Part shown: one piece after another, positions 17,029-24,571 of the stretch
How the letters are laid out: the number at the start of each line of letters is the position of its first letter
How positions within the stretch are numbered: the first letter of the stretch is position 1
Program-made: the position numbers and the translations under genes
Source of the DNA: JAVBOJ01 sp031550755
GTDB taxonomy: Bacteria > Bacillota > Clostridia > Oscillospirales > UBA929
DNA length: 33,367 nt
Direction: 5' to 3'
NCBI GenBank assembly: GCA_031550755.1
Contig: JAVBOJ010000131.1
Coordinates: 1-33,367 of the forward strand
Notes under the pieces: generated by a model
Told to the model about the DNA's origin: nothing
The model's database searches: none
Seen by the model: the letters and a program-made list of their open reading frames with translations, nothing else

Positions 17029-17649
17029 ATGGCTCGTAAAAAATTCAACTATTTCGCCTACTTCCAAGCCTGTACCGAGCAGGCGTGCAAGGCCGCGCAA
17101 TATTTGCACGACTGCCTGTCCACATTCGACGCCGGCAAGCTGGCCGACGAGGTGCGGCAGATGCATTCCATCGAAAATGACGCCGACATGCTCAAGCATG
17201 AAATGCTGCGGGTGCTGGCGCACGAGTTCCTGCCGCCCATCGAGCTGGAGGATATCGTCGCGCTGTCCCACGCGCTGGACGATGTCGTGGACGCCATTGA
17301 CGACGTGATGCAGCATGTGTATATTTACAATGTCCGCAGTCTGCGGCCCGAGGCGCTCGCCTTCTCCGAGCTCATCGTCAAGTGCTGCGCGGCGCTGGCA
17401 ACCGCGGCGCAGGAGTTCCAAAACTTTAAGAAGTCCAAGACCATTCAGGGACGCCTCATCGAAATCAACGCCATCGAGGAGGAGGCCGACCACCTCTTCA
17501 ACGACAGCATCCGCAAGCTGTATACCGGCGCGGACGCCGAGCGCGATGTGTTTATTTGGACGAGGCTGTTTGATCTGCTGGAAAATTGTCTCGACGCCTG
17601 CGAGGATGCCGCCGACATCATCGAAGGGATTATCATGAAGAATACATGA
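17029..17649 (+). CDS. DUF47/PhoU-like PiT accessory protein
   Basis: A 206-residue all-helical cytoplasmic protein of the DUF47 (TIGR00153) family, distantly related to PhoU. Conserved acidic helices appear as H-S-I-E-N-D-A-D (about 45-52), A-L-D-D-V-V-D-A-I-D-D (about 83-93) and I-E-E-E-A-D-H-L (about 148-155), which probably bind metal clusters. Such proteins are encoded next to PiT permeases and are thought to modulate them. ATG at 17029 has GGGAGGAT upstream. It is the last gene of the plus-strand run that began at atpB, and a strong terminator follows. Confidence 0.9.
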   Translation: MARKKFNYFAYFQACTEQACKAAQYLHDCLSTFDAGKLADEVRQMHSIENDADMLKHEMLRVLAHEFLPPIELEDIVALSHALDDVVDAIDDVMQHVYIYNVRSLRPEALAFSELIVKCCAALATAAQEFQNFKKSKTIQGRLIEINAIEEEADHLFNDSIRKLYTGADAERDVFIWTRLFDLLENCLDACEDAADIIEGIIMKNT

Positions 17650-17666
17650 TGCGCAGGGAAATAGAT

Positions 17667-17703
17667 ACCCGCCGCCGTTTGGTTACGGCGGCGGGTGTTT
17701 TTT
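17667..17703 (+). terminator. Intrinsic terminator ending the atp-mot-pit run
   Basis: An 11-bp GC-only-but-ends stem (17667-17677 with 17686-17696), an 8-base loop, then G and six T residues. It lies 17 bases after the DUF47 stop codon. Confidence 0.93.
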
Positions 17704-17724
17704 ACTTCGGACTACCCGTTTTGG

Positions 17725-17754
17725 GACGGGGGAGTGACTTTCTTTGGCCGTGGC
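17725..17754 (+). repeat. Structured interspersed repeat, truncated copy C
   Basis: GACGGGGGAGTGACTTTC and the TTTGGCCG that follows match the first 25-30 bases of copies A (11217) and B (27088). The match stops abruptly, where a separate 10-bp hairpin (17753-17762 with 17771-17780) begins. That hairpin touches the stop codon of the SLH gene on minus; it has no U-tract, so a terminator role is doubtful. Confidence 0.7.
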
Positions 17755-17780
17755 ATTGGAAACCGCAGATTTTCCAATGC

Positions 17781-18869
17781 TTACGGAGCCGTAACCTCCA
17801 CCGTAAACGTGGCCGTTTTGGTGACGCCGCCCTCGGAGTAGCTAAGGGTGATTACCTGCGCCGGATTGACGACGTCCAGCGTGGTTGGGGTGGCGGTGGT
17901 GCCGGAGGTCACGTCGGCGGTGGAGCCGCCCTCATACGTGGCGGTGACGACCAAGCCGGTTTTGTCCAGTGTTTCGTCCCGCACATAGGTGAGCTTGGTG
18001 GGCGGCGCGGTGATGGCGATGGAGCTCAGCGCCGGCGGAATGGCCTCGAACTCGGCGGTGATGGTGACATCCTCCGCCGGCATGACAAAGGTTGTGCCGG
18101 TCACCTTGGTGGTGTTGAATTTGAGGCTGTCGGCCTTCAGACGCTTGCCCGACTCGGGCGCGACCGTCAGGGACACGGTGTCGCCCGGGGCGGCGCGCCT
18201 CACATTGGCGGTCACCGCGCCGTCGGTCATGGCGCCGATGGTGATTTTATAGGTGTGCAGCTCGTAAATGACGCGGCAGAGCTCGGCGCGGGTAATGGCC
18301 TGCTGGGGCTTGAAATCGGTCGTGGCGAAGGGGAACAAATTGTATCTCAGGCAGGCCGAAACGGAAGCCTGCGCCCAATCGGCAATGTCTGCGTTGTCGC
18401 CAAACGCCTTGTACGCATCCTTGTTCGTCGCCGCGAGATCATAACAGCGGGCGACCATGACGGCAACCTGCTCGCGGGTGACGGCCGAGGCGGCGTCAAA
18501 CCGGGTGGTTGACGCGCCCTTGACAACGCCCAGCGCAAACAGGACGTTGATGACGGCGTCATCCCAATTTTTCAGCTTGGGAACATCGGCAAAGGTGTGC
18601 TGGCGCAGCTGCATCACGCGCCCCCATACAATGGCGAACTGGCCGCGAGTGAGGCTTTCGGAGGGGCCGAAGCGGGTGGGGGAAAAGCCCTTGACAAAGC
18701 CGTGGTCAAAGCAAAAATGAACGGCTTCGAGCGCGTCGCCGGTCACACCGGTGAGATCCGTAAAGCCGGCGGACAGCGGCTGGTCGATGACCACGGCATC
18801 AGCAAAAGCTTGGGGGACAAGGGAAAGAGAGAGAATACAGCAAAGAACAAGCGCGCAGAGTTTTTTCAT
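17781..18869 (-). CDS. Secreted SLH-domain cell-surface protein with Ig-like C-terminus
   Basis: A 362-residue exported protein. A signal peptide (M-K-K-L then a hydrophobic core, cleavage near A-F-A at about 21-23) is followed by three S-layer homology repeats (about 34-85, 92-145, 152-205), which bind secondary wall polymers. Then come a domain of the InlB-B/Flg_new-like repeat type (about 210-275) and a bacterial Ig-like (Big_3) domain with L-T-Y-V-R-D-E-T-L-D (about 280-360). ATG at 18869 was chosen for the signal peptide; the frame extends further but reads as non-protein. The ribosome binding site (GGAAAGG) is 13 bases away, rather far. The role is probably structural or adhesive. Confidence 0.88.
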   Translation of the reverse strand: MKKLCALVLCCILSLSLVPQAFADAVVIDQPLSAGFTDLTGVTGDALEAVHFCFDHGFVKGFSPTRFGPSESLTRGQFAIVWGRVMQLRQHTFADVPKLKNWDDAVINVLFALGVVKGASTTRFDAASAVTREQVAVMVARCYDLAATNKDAYKAFGDNADIADWAQASVSACLRYNLFPFATTDFKPQQAITRAELCRVIYELHTYKITIGAMTDGAVTANVRRAAPGDTVSLTVAPESGKRLKADSLKFNTTKVTGTTFVMPAEDVTITAEFEAIPPALSSIAITAPPTKLTYVRDETLDKTGLVVTATYEGGSTADVTSGTTATPTTLDVVNPAQVITLSYSEGGVTKTATFTVEVTAP

Positions 18870-18961
18870 GTTCCAAAACAGCCTTTCCGGTTTATTTTTG
18901 GTTACGTGACAATATGGTATCCGAAAAAACGCATTTCTTACAGGGAATATGAAACAAAACA

Positions 18962-18983
18962 GACAAAACAAGCGCGTTTTGTC
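18962..18983. promoter_or_regulatory. Palindrome in the divergent SLH/small-protein intergenic region
   Basis: GACAAAAC (18962-18969) and GTTTTGTC (18976-18983) form a perfect 8-bp inverted repeat around AAGCGC. It lies in the AT-rich 207-base region between the divergent SLH gene and the DUF3787-like gene, with an extra ACAAAAC copy just upstream. It could be an operator. A T-run follows on plus, but no gene upstream would need a terminator. I could not assign a good promoter to either gene. Confidence 0.4.
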
Positions 18984-19076
18984 ATTTTTTCTATAAAACG
19001 GCAAAACTTTGCGGCATGAAAACACGCGGACGGGCGCACACTGAAGGCGAAGAATCATGAAAAGGAGAGGTCATTC

Positions 19077-19220
19077 ATGGACAAGGGAAAAAAACCCGTG
19101 CCGCTGTATGAGACACTGCCCACCGCGTCGGACAAAAGGAGCAAACCCTCCGGAGAAACCGTCCCCGCCGAGGACAGCGTCGAGCGCCTGCGGCAATGGG
19201 GGAAAAATTCGAAACTATAG
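19077..19220 (+). CDS. Small DUF3787-like protein (CDIF630_02480-type spore-surface family)
   Basis: A 47-residue hydrophilic protein beginning M-D-K-G-K-K-P-V-P-L-Y-E-T. AAAGGAGAGG lies 7 bases before the ATG, and a hairpin overlaps the stop codon, so this is a real gene although very short. The C-terminal pattern V-P-A-E-D-S-V-E-R-L-R-Q-W resembles the small clostridial DUF3787 family, which includes a C. difficile spore-surface protein. I recalled that match from memory and could not test it. It is divergent from the SLH gene and about 150 bases before the YmaF-like gene. If right, it supports a spore-forming host. Confidence 0.6.
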   Translation: MDKGKKPVPLYETLPTASDKRSKPSGETVPAEDSVERLRQWGKNSKL

Positions 19221-19244
19221 GGGGACGCCGCCTCGGCGTCCCCC
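19220..19244 (+). terminator. GTAGGGG-type hairpin after the small protein gene
   Basis: An 11-bp perfect stem (19220-19230 with 19234-19244) with a CCT loop begins at the last base of the TAG stop. TACATATAT follows, so termination would be weak. The motif TAGGGGGACGCCG recurs near 20185 and 21613. The rest of the interval to 19368 shows no gene. Confidence 0.6.
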
Positions 19245-19368
19245 TACATATATGCGCCCCGATATGCGTCCCGACGGGGACTTCCCAGTATCATCCATCC
19301 TATGCAAAGCATACGCTGTATTGGCTCCTTTGCGAATCCTATTAAAAGACAGTAAGTGAGGTTCTCCC

Positions 19369-20094
19369 ATGGAGATGAATGTTTGGAAACACGAGATACA
19401 GTGCCCGGTCTGCTTTGAGGAAAAATGCAAAAAAGACGAGTACAAGAAAGACGACTACTGCGACTGCAAAAAAGACGAGTATAAAAAAGACGACTATTGT
19501 GATTGCAAAAAAGACGATCGCTGGGACGACAAAAAAGACGATCGCCGGGACGAGAAAAAAGAAACCTACTTCAAATGCGAGTGCGAATGCAAAAAAGAAG
19601 ACAAGAAAGACGATTGCCGCGACGGCAAGAAGGACGATTTCCGCGACGAGAAGAAAGACGATTTCCGCGACGACAAAAAGGACGACGACAAAAAAGACGA
19701 CAAGCGCTATTGCGACAACTGCCCGAAAAAACATGTGCACGAATTTCTCGGCAGTGTCAAGCTGGCTGAAAAGGGCTGCGACCGCCACAATCATCGCTTT
19801 GCCGGCGTGACCAGTGAAGCTGTCAAGCTGCCCTGCGGCGACCACTTCCATTACATCAAAACCGAGACCGATTATTTTGACGGCCATTTCCACAAAATCT
19901 GCGACAGAACGTCCGGCGCGATCGAAGTCGGCTGCGGCAAGCATGTCCACTTTGTCTATGGCGAAACCTCCTGCAACGACGGACACGAGCATTGCTACGT
20001 CTTCGCCACCCTCATTGAGGATCCGCTGGAGGTCAAGGTGGAGTACGTCCGCCGCGAAATCCCCTGCTGCGAGAACGGGTATAAAAAAGACTAA
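19369..20094 (+). CDS. YmaF-family His-rich protein with N-terminal Lys/Asp/Cys tandem repeats
   Basis: A 241-residue protein in two parts. The C-terminal part (about 120-225) has the YmaF pattern of paired H-x-H motifs at roughly 20-residue intervals: H-V-H-E-F, R-H-N-H, D-H-F-H, G-H-F-H, K-H-V-H and G-H-E-H. This suggests metal binding, though no function is established. The N-terminal part has C-P-V-C (12-15), two exact 13-residue units C-K-K-D-E-Y-K-K-D-D-Y-C-D (20-45), and degenerate K-K-D-D-F-R-D units to about 113. This highly charged, Cys-containing extension is not part of the YmaF domain as I know it. No signal peptide is seen. The start was chosen by GTGAGG 8 bases upstream, and a very strong terminator follows. 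A spore-coat role is possible but not shown. Confidence 0.8.
   Translation: MEMNVWKHEIQCPVCFEEKCKKDEYKKDDYCDCKKDEYKKDDYCDCKKDDRWDDKKDDRRDEKKETYFKCECECKKEDKKDDCRDGKKDDFRDEKKDDFRDDKKDDDKKDDKRYCDNCPKKHVHEFLGSVKLAEKGCDRHNHRFAGVTSEAVKLPCGDHFHYIKTETDYFDGHFHKICDRTSGAIEVGCGKHVHFVYGETSCNDGHEHCYVFATLIEDPLEVKVEYVRREIPCCENGYKKD
19426..19503 (+). repeat. Two 39-bp tandem repeats inside the YmaF-like gene
   Basis: Two adjacent 39-bp units encode the same 13 residues but differ at synonymous third positions (for example TACAAG versus TATAAA). The duplication is therefore not recent, and the protein sequence appears to be maintained by selection. Confidence 0.85.
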
Positions 20095-20120
20095 AAGCAC
20101 CTCGCCGGGTGCGCATGAAG

Positions 20121-20166
20121 CGAACGGGAGGGGCGGCCTATGGCCGCCCCTCCCGTTCGATTTTTT
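20121..20166 (+). terminator. Very strong intrinsic terminator after the YmaF-like gene
   Basis: A perfect 18-bp stem (20121-20138 with 20142-20159) with a TAT loop is followed by ATTTTTT. It starts 26 bases after the stop codon and lies between convergent genes. Confidence 0.95.
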
Positions 20167-20184
20167 ATGGACGGAGGGTTGAGA

Positions 20185-20209
20185 CTTGTAGGCGGCGCCC
20201 CCCTACAAG
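20185..20209. repeat. GTAGGGG-type inverted repeat at the flippase 3' end
   Basis: CTTGTAGG (20185-20192) and CCTACAAG (20202-20209) form an inverted repeat around a GGCGCC core. The TAG stop codon of the minus-strand flippase lies inside the right arm. Related one-sided sequence TGTAGGGGACGCC is at 21613, and a complete hairpin is at 19220. Confidence 0.6.
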
Positions 20210-21537
20210 GATTCCGCCTTCAGGCCCTGCCGCACATCCATGGCGCACAGCGCCGCGCCCGCGATGGACGATACCAAATGCGCCCAGCCGAAGCCCGCCA
20301 GACGGACGCTCGGCATGGCGGTCAATACCCATGTGAGGCAAAGCTGAATGATGCCGGCGGCAATCAAATTGCCGGCGGCGCGTTTGATTTTGCCCATGCC
20401 CGAGAGCAGGTTGGCCAGCATCCCCTCATAACAGCCGAACACCGTGCCGATGCAAAGCAGCAGCATATGCGCGCCGGCCTCCGGCTGGCGGTAGACCGCC
20501 ACGGCCAGTTTTTCCCCGAACAGCGCCATGAGCGTCATGGTCAGCAGCACGCCGATTGTGGTGACCTTTACGGTCTGCCGCACCCGGCGGCGCATGGAAT
20601 CCAGATCGCGCCGGGCGGCGTCCTCGGTCAGCCGCGGCACCACCACCAGACCCAATGCCCCCAAAAACACGGTGGGCAGCGCAATGAGCGGCAGCGTCAT
20701 GCCCATCAGCACGCCGAAGGAGGAAAGCGCCTCGGCCGGCGACAGGCCCGACGCCGTCAGCCGCGCGGGAATCATGACGGCGTTGGCCGAGCCCAACAGG
20801 TTTTGGGTCAGGCTGGAGGCCGCCATCGGCAGGGCAAACGCCGCCATTTGGGAGGCCATGACGCGCGGCGGGAGACCGCGTCCGGCTTCGATGGTCGATT
20901 GCCGTTCGCGGCGGTAAAAAAAACGCAGCAGGAGACAGCTTGCGACTTCGCAGACAATCATGCCGCAAACCACCAGCCCGACCGACAGCTCCTCGTATTT
21001 GGGCCGCAAAAAATACAAAAGCCCCAGCACCGCCACCGTGCGCACGCAGATTTCCACCGTTTCGGACAGCGCCGGGATGCCCACCCGCTTGAGGCCGTAG
21101 AAATGGTTTTTGTGAATATTTTCAATACCCGTCAGAAAAATACAGGGCAGCAGGAGCAACAGCCCCATGCGGGTGCGGGCGTCGCCCAGAATATGCACCG
21201 AAATGGCGTCGGACAGCGGCACGACCGGAATCGACACAAGGACAAAAACGCCCAGCAGCAGGATACACGCCCGGCGGACAAGCTGGAATACCGAGCGGGT
21301 TTCGCCCAGCGCGGCATATTGGGAGGACAGCCGCGACACCGAGACCGAGAGCCCCACCGATACGACCGACATCAACACCGAATAGACCGACATGACCAGC
21401 GAAAAAAGACCCATGCCCGCACCGCCCAGGAACCGGCTGAGCCCCACCCGGTATAAAAACCCGATGAGCTGGGAAAACAGGCTGGTCATGGTGAGCAGCG
21501 CCGCGCCAAACGCGGCCGATCGGGTATTGAACTTCAC
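20203..21537 (-). CDS. SpoVB-like MOP-superfamily flippase
   Basis: A 444-residue membrane protein of about 12 spans in the polysaccharide-transporter/MATE (MOP) superfamily. The opening F-L-Y-R-V-G-L-S-R-F-L-G-G-A-G-M-G is the typical start of SpoVB/MurJ-related flippases, which move lipid-linked wall or spore-cortex precursors. GTG at 21537 follows GGGGAGGATT; the frame upstream of it reads as non-protein. It is somewhat shorter than SpoVB of Bacillus (about 518). The neighbouring genes are flagellar, so context does not decide the substrate. The last codons and the stop lie in a GTAGGGG-type repeat, so the extreme C-terminus may be altered. Confidence 0.82.
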   Translation of the reverse strand: MKFNTRSAAFGAALLTMTSLFSQLIGFLYRVGLSRFLGGAGMGLFSLVMSVYSVLMSVVSVGLSVSVSRLSSQYAALGETRSVFQLVRRACILLLGVFVLVSIPVVPLSDAISVHILGDARTRMGLLLLLPCIFLTGIENIHKNHFYGLKRVGIPALSETVEICVRTVAVLGLLYFLRPKYEELSVGLVVCGMIVCEVASCLLLRFFYRRERQSTIEAGRGLPPRVMASQMAAFALPMAASSLTQNLLGSANAVMIPARLTASGLSPAEALSSFGVLMGMTLPLIALPTVFLGALGLVVVPRLTEDAARRDLDSMRRRVRQTVKVTTIGVLLTMTLMALFGEKLAVAVYRQPEAGAHMLLLCIGTVFGCYEGMLANLLSGMGKIKRAAGNLIAAGIIQLCLTWVLTAMPSVRLAGFGWAHLVSSIAGAALCAMDVRQGLKAESL

Positions 21538-21612
21538 GGGACAATCCTCCCCTATTGCTATTTGTACAAGGTATTCCGAAGGGGGGGCTTGTATGCCGTG
21601 GGGATGGGAATA

Positions 21613-21628
21613 TGTAGGGGACGCCGCC
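21613..21628 (+). repeat. GTAGGGG-type repeat fragment
   Basis: TGTAGGGGACGCCGCC matches one arm of the hairpin at 19220. It lies in the 240-base interval 21538-21777 between the flippase and flgN. Apart from the terminator at 21703, I see no gene or clear promoter there. Confidence 0.5.
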
Positions 21629-21702
21629 TTTTCACGTTGCGTGCAGCGTTCACGCCGCGCGGAGTCCCGCCGCGGCGTCGTATCGTTTTTTGACAGACGG
21701 AC

Positions 21703-21734
21703 AAAAAGGGGAAGCCCACCGGCTTCCCCTTTTT
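21703..21734 (-). terminator. Intrinsic terminator of the fliD-fliS-flgN operon
   Basis: A 14-bp perfect stem (21703-21716 with 21721-21734) has AAAAA and TTTTT at its ends, so it can work on both strands. It begins 44 bases past the flgN stop codon. Confidence 0.9.
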
Positions 21735-21777
21735 GTAACACGACGAACACCCCCATGTTCGTCCCGTCGATTGACCG

Positions 21778-22194
21778 TCACTCCCTGCGGTCAAAATACA
21801 CGGCGCCAACGTTCTGCGCGTGTCCATCGTAGCCCGCGCCGGCACGCCGGCCCTGGGCGATCTTTTTCATGTTGCCCTGCAAGTCGTCCATCTGGCGGCG
21901 CACCAGCCGCTCGTTTTGCAGATCTGCCTCGCGGATTTTGTCGATGAGGTCGTTGATCTCAATGGACAGACGGGGATCGGAGTCCAGCCGGCGAGGATGG
22001 TCGCGCAGGCGTTTTTGTACCTCCTCCAGCTCGTCGAGAACCTCCTGCCGATTGTCAATGTTTTCCATCAGGCCGTCCACATCCTCGGACTCAATAAAGG
22101 CCTTCTGGGCAATGCTGAGGGACAAAAGCTGCTCCAGCAGGGAGACCTTCTCCGTTTGGAGCGTCCGGAAAAGCGGTACGACCATTGCGTTCAT
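21778..22194 (-). CDS. flgN: FlgN-like flagellar export chaperone
   Basis: A 138-residue, mostly helical acidic protein. The pattern L-L-S-L-S-I-A-Q-K-A-F-I-E-S-E-D-V-D-G-L (about 25-44), followed by E-V-L-D-E-L-E-E-V-Q-K-R-L, is typical of FlgN/YvyG-type chaperones that hold hook-associated proteins for export. ATG at 22194 overlaps the fliS stop by four bases (ATGA), with GGGGAG 6 bases upstream, so it is translationally coupled to fliS. Family sequence conservation is low; the call leans on size, helical pattern and position after fliS. Confidence 0.7.
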   Translation of the reverse strand: MNAMVVPLFRTLQTEKVSLLEQLLSLSIAQKAFIESEDVDGLMENIDNRQEVLDELEEVQKRLRDHPRRLDSDPRLSIEINDLIDKIREADLQNERLVRRQMDDLQGNMKKIAQGRRAGAGYDGHAQNVGAVYFDRRE

Positions 22195-22604
22195 ATAACA
22201 CTCCCCGTTCCCATAACCTGTTGGCGGTTGATGCGAATGGCCTGCTGCCATGTATCGCGCATATCGGTGACCAGCTCGATGAGAATATCGGTGCGGGCGG
22301 CGTCCTTTTTGATATTGGCCTCGGCCATTTCGGCCAGCAGATAACGGTAAATTTCAAAGAGCTGGTTTGACACCTCGTACTGCATATCCAGCGTGCGTTG
22401 GAGCTCGGCGACAATGGCCTGGGCTTTTTGAAACATCTCATGGGCTTTTTCCATGCTGTGGTCGTTGAGATACATCCGCGCCAGCTTGAGATTTTTCAGG
22501 CATCCGTCATAGAGCATCAGGGTCAGCTCGCCGGGACTGGCGGTCATGGCGTTGTTTTGGCGGTAGGCATTGGTTTTGTTTTGCATATTGGCATAAGCAA
22601 CCAT
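22191..22604 (-). CDS. fliS: Flagellin chaperone FliS
   Basis: A 137-residue four-helix chaperone that binds flagellin in the cytoplasm and prevents early polymerisation. Diagnostic features are N-A-Y-R-Q-N near the start, S-P-G-E-L-T-L-M-L-Y-D-G (about 23-34) and the central helix with M-E-K-A-H-E. Length is normal (about 125-135). GGAGG lies 8 bases before the ATG. It follows fliD by 39 bases and overlaps flgN. Confidence 0.95.
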   Translation of the reverse strand: MVAYANMQNKTNAYRQNNAMTASPGELTLMLYDGCLKNLKLARMYLNDHSMEKAHEMFQKAQAIVAELQRTLDMQYEVSNQLFEIYRYLLAEMAEANIKKDAARTDILIELVTDMRDTWQQAIRINRQQVMGTGSVI

Positions 22605-22643
22605 AGTTTATTTCCTCCGAACGTTGGAAAGATTTCAATTTAC

Positions 22644-24398
22644 TCAGGAACCGCTCAACATCCCGGTCAGCGAGCTGCTCTGGCTTTGCATTTTGGCCAG
22701 CGCCGTCTCCATGGCGGTAAACTGCTTGTAATACCGCTCCTGCTGGGTGGACAGCCGGTTGAGTTCGGTTTTCATGCTGGATTCATATTTGGAGATGGTT
22801 TCGCCGAGCAGCTTGAGGTTGACATCCTTGGTCGTGGACGTAAACGAATCAAAGGCCGAGGTCAGGCGGTACATCAGGCCGGACTTTTGGGTGTCCAGCG
22901 TGCCGTCCTCTTTTTCCACCCGGTTGGTGAACAGCTTCATCACCTTGTCAGGATCGGATTCCAGCGCGGCGCGCAGCTTGGCCTCATCGATCTCGATGGT
23001 GGAGGCCGACTGGTACTTGTATACCGAGGAGGAAATGCCGATTTTCTCCAGCGTTCCGTAGTCGCCGACGGCGTCGGAAAATGCCCGGCGGGCGGTATTG
23101 ATGAGACTGTCCAGCGCCGAGTCGCGCCGCAGGAGTCCGCTCTTGGCCTTGGCCTCCCAGAGGGCGATTTCGGTTTCCTTGAGATCTTTTTTCTGGTCGT
23201 CGGTGAGCGGCACGTAACTGTAGTTTTTCTTTTCGGTAACCTTCCCATACAGCCCGTCGATCAGGGAATTATAGGCCGTGACGAGATTTTTAACCGCCGC
23301 CACCGAGGATTCCACATCGCGCGCCACGGTGTAGTTTACCGGCGCTGTCGTCTCGCGCTGTAGGGCGAAGGTCACGCCGTCCACCTCGAAATTGTTGGTG
23401 CTGCGGACAACGTCCTCGCCGTTGATTTTGACATGCGCGTCCCGGCCCTGCTGCACCGTCGCGCCGTTCATGCCGAGCTTTCCGAGCACGCCGGAGGTAT
23501 CGGTCACGTTGAGCGAACGTTGCGCGTTTGTATCATAGGCGGATTTGTCAATGTTGTATTGCTTTACCAGCTCGCCGTGCGCCTTGTCATAGGCCGTGCG
23601 CTCGGCGCTGTGGGCGTCCTGATAGGCCTTGAACTCCTGCTGATACTGGGTGTAGGCGTCCTTTTCGGCCTGTGTGGTGCCCTCGGCGGGCTCCTCCATG
23701 GCGTCCGGCAGCGCGACGGCGCCCGAATAGACGAAATCATAGGTCGGCTTTGTCGGCTCGGTCAGGCTAGGGTCGTACGCGCCCATGACCTTGCTCTCGA
23801 TGGTCAGCTTGTCGCCCAGCTGGGTATATTTCATGGTCACGCCGGCGTCCGAGGCGTTGACCGTATCCATCATTTTACGCAGGGTATCGGTGGATTGGAA
23901 GGTAAAGTCTTTTCCGTTGATGGAAAATTTAATCTCACCGGAATCAATTTTTCCGGCGGTCAGCCCCGCGATGCTCTCCAGCGCGGTATTGTTGACCGTG
24001 GTGGTGGTCAGTCCCGTCCCCGAGGCGGTGACGCCGGCTCCGGTCATCTTGCTGCCCGTGGCCAGCTGGGAAACCTCCAGCGTATAGCTCCCGGCCTGGG
24101 CCGTGGCATTGGCCGTGACATTGGCCACGCCGGCCTCCGACGCCGTCACCGTAAAGTTTTTATAGGTGGCGGACGAGAGCATATTGTTTTTGGTGGACAA
24201 AAAACTGGCGTATTCGTCCTTGAACTTGCGCAGGAGGTTGTTGACCTCGGTGTAAGCGTCGCGTTTCCACTCGGCCTTCACCTTGTTTTGATATATTTTG
24301 TCATATTTCATCTGCTGAACCTTCATCAGGTTCTGCACGATGGAATCCGTATCCAAGCCGGAGTTGAGACCCGACAAACGGTTGAGATTGACGGCCAT
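22644..24398 (-). CDS. fliD: Flagellar filament cap protein FliD
   Basis: A 584-residue hook-associated protein 2 that caps the growing filament and helps flagellin fold in. The N-terminus (R-L-S-G-L-N-S-G-L-D-T-D-S-I-V) and the T-V-T-A-S region at about 80 are typical of FliD_N; the C-terminal domain has S-G-L-L-R-R-D-S-A-L-D and the terminal coiled region. An Ala/Tyr/Gln-rich, probably helical insert lies at about 220-295 and looks host-specific. ATG at 24398 has AAAGGAGGAAT upstream; the frame continues further only by chance. A SigD-type promoter lies 44-70 bases upstream. Confidence 0.95.
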   Translation of the reverse strand: MAVNLNRLSGLNSGLDTDSIVQNLMKVQQMKYDKIYQNKVKAEWKRDAYTEVNNLLRKFKDEYASFLSTKNNMLSSATYKNFTVTASEAGVANVTANATAQAGSYTLEVSQLATGSKMTGAGVTASGTGLTTTTVNNTALESIAGLTAGKIDSGEIKFSINGKDFTFQSTDTLRKMMDTVNASDAGVTMKYTQLGDKLTIESKVMGAYDPSLTEPTKPTYDFVYSGAVALPDAMEEPAEGTTQAEKDAYTQYQQEFKAYQDAHSAERTAYDKAHGELVKQYNIDKSAYDTNAQRSLNVTDTSGVLGKLGMNGATVQQGRDAHVKINGEDVVRSTNNFEVDGVTFALQRETTAPVNYTVARDVESSVAAVKNLVTAYNSLIDGLYGKVTEKKNYSYVPLTDDQKKDLKETEIALWEAKAKSGLLRRDSALDSLINTARRAFSDAVGDYGTLEKIGISSSVYKYQSASTIEIDEAKLRAALESDPDKVMKLFTNRVEKEDGTLDTQKSGLMYRLTSAFDSFTSTTKDVNLKLLGETISKYESSMKTELNRLSTQQERYYKQFTAMETALAKMQSQSSSLTGMLSGS

Positions 24399-24441
24399 GA
24401 CGATTCCTCCTTTGTGCGGGGTGATTTGCGCTTCATAGATA

Positions 24442-24468
24442 ATATCGTGTCTTTTTCCGTCATCTTTA
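24442..24468 (-). promoter_or_regulatory. SigD/FliA-type flagellar promoter before fliD
   Basis: On the minus strand TAAA (24465-24468) is followed after 15 bases by CACGATAT (24442-24449). The flagellar sigma consensus is TAAA-N15-GCCGATAA or, in Bacillus, a CCGATAT-like -10. Spacing is exact and six of eight -10 positions agree. It should drive fliD-fliS-flgN as late-class genes. Confidence 0.75.
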
Positions 24469-24488
24469 GTCATCGTCGTCGGATCGGC

Positions 24489-24525
24489 AAAAAAAACCGG
24501 CGGATGAAATGTTTTCATCCGCCGG
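24489..24525 (-). terminator. Strong terminator after the VOC-domain gene
   Basis: On the minus strand a perfect 13-bp stem (24497-24509 with 24513-24525) is followed by eight T residues (24489-24496). It ends the operon of the WsfD-like protein and the VOC gene, just before the fliD promoter. Confidence 0.93.
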
Positions 24526-24571
24526 GGGGTATTTTTATGGACGGTGGCCGGGGGATTGAGCCGACCGGGGA

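Noticed and set aside
17753..17780. 10-bp hairpin after the SLH gene considered as its terminator
   Set aside because: It abuts the stop codon and lacks a U-tract on the minus strand; kept only as a note under the repeat fragment.
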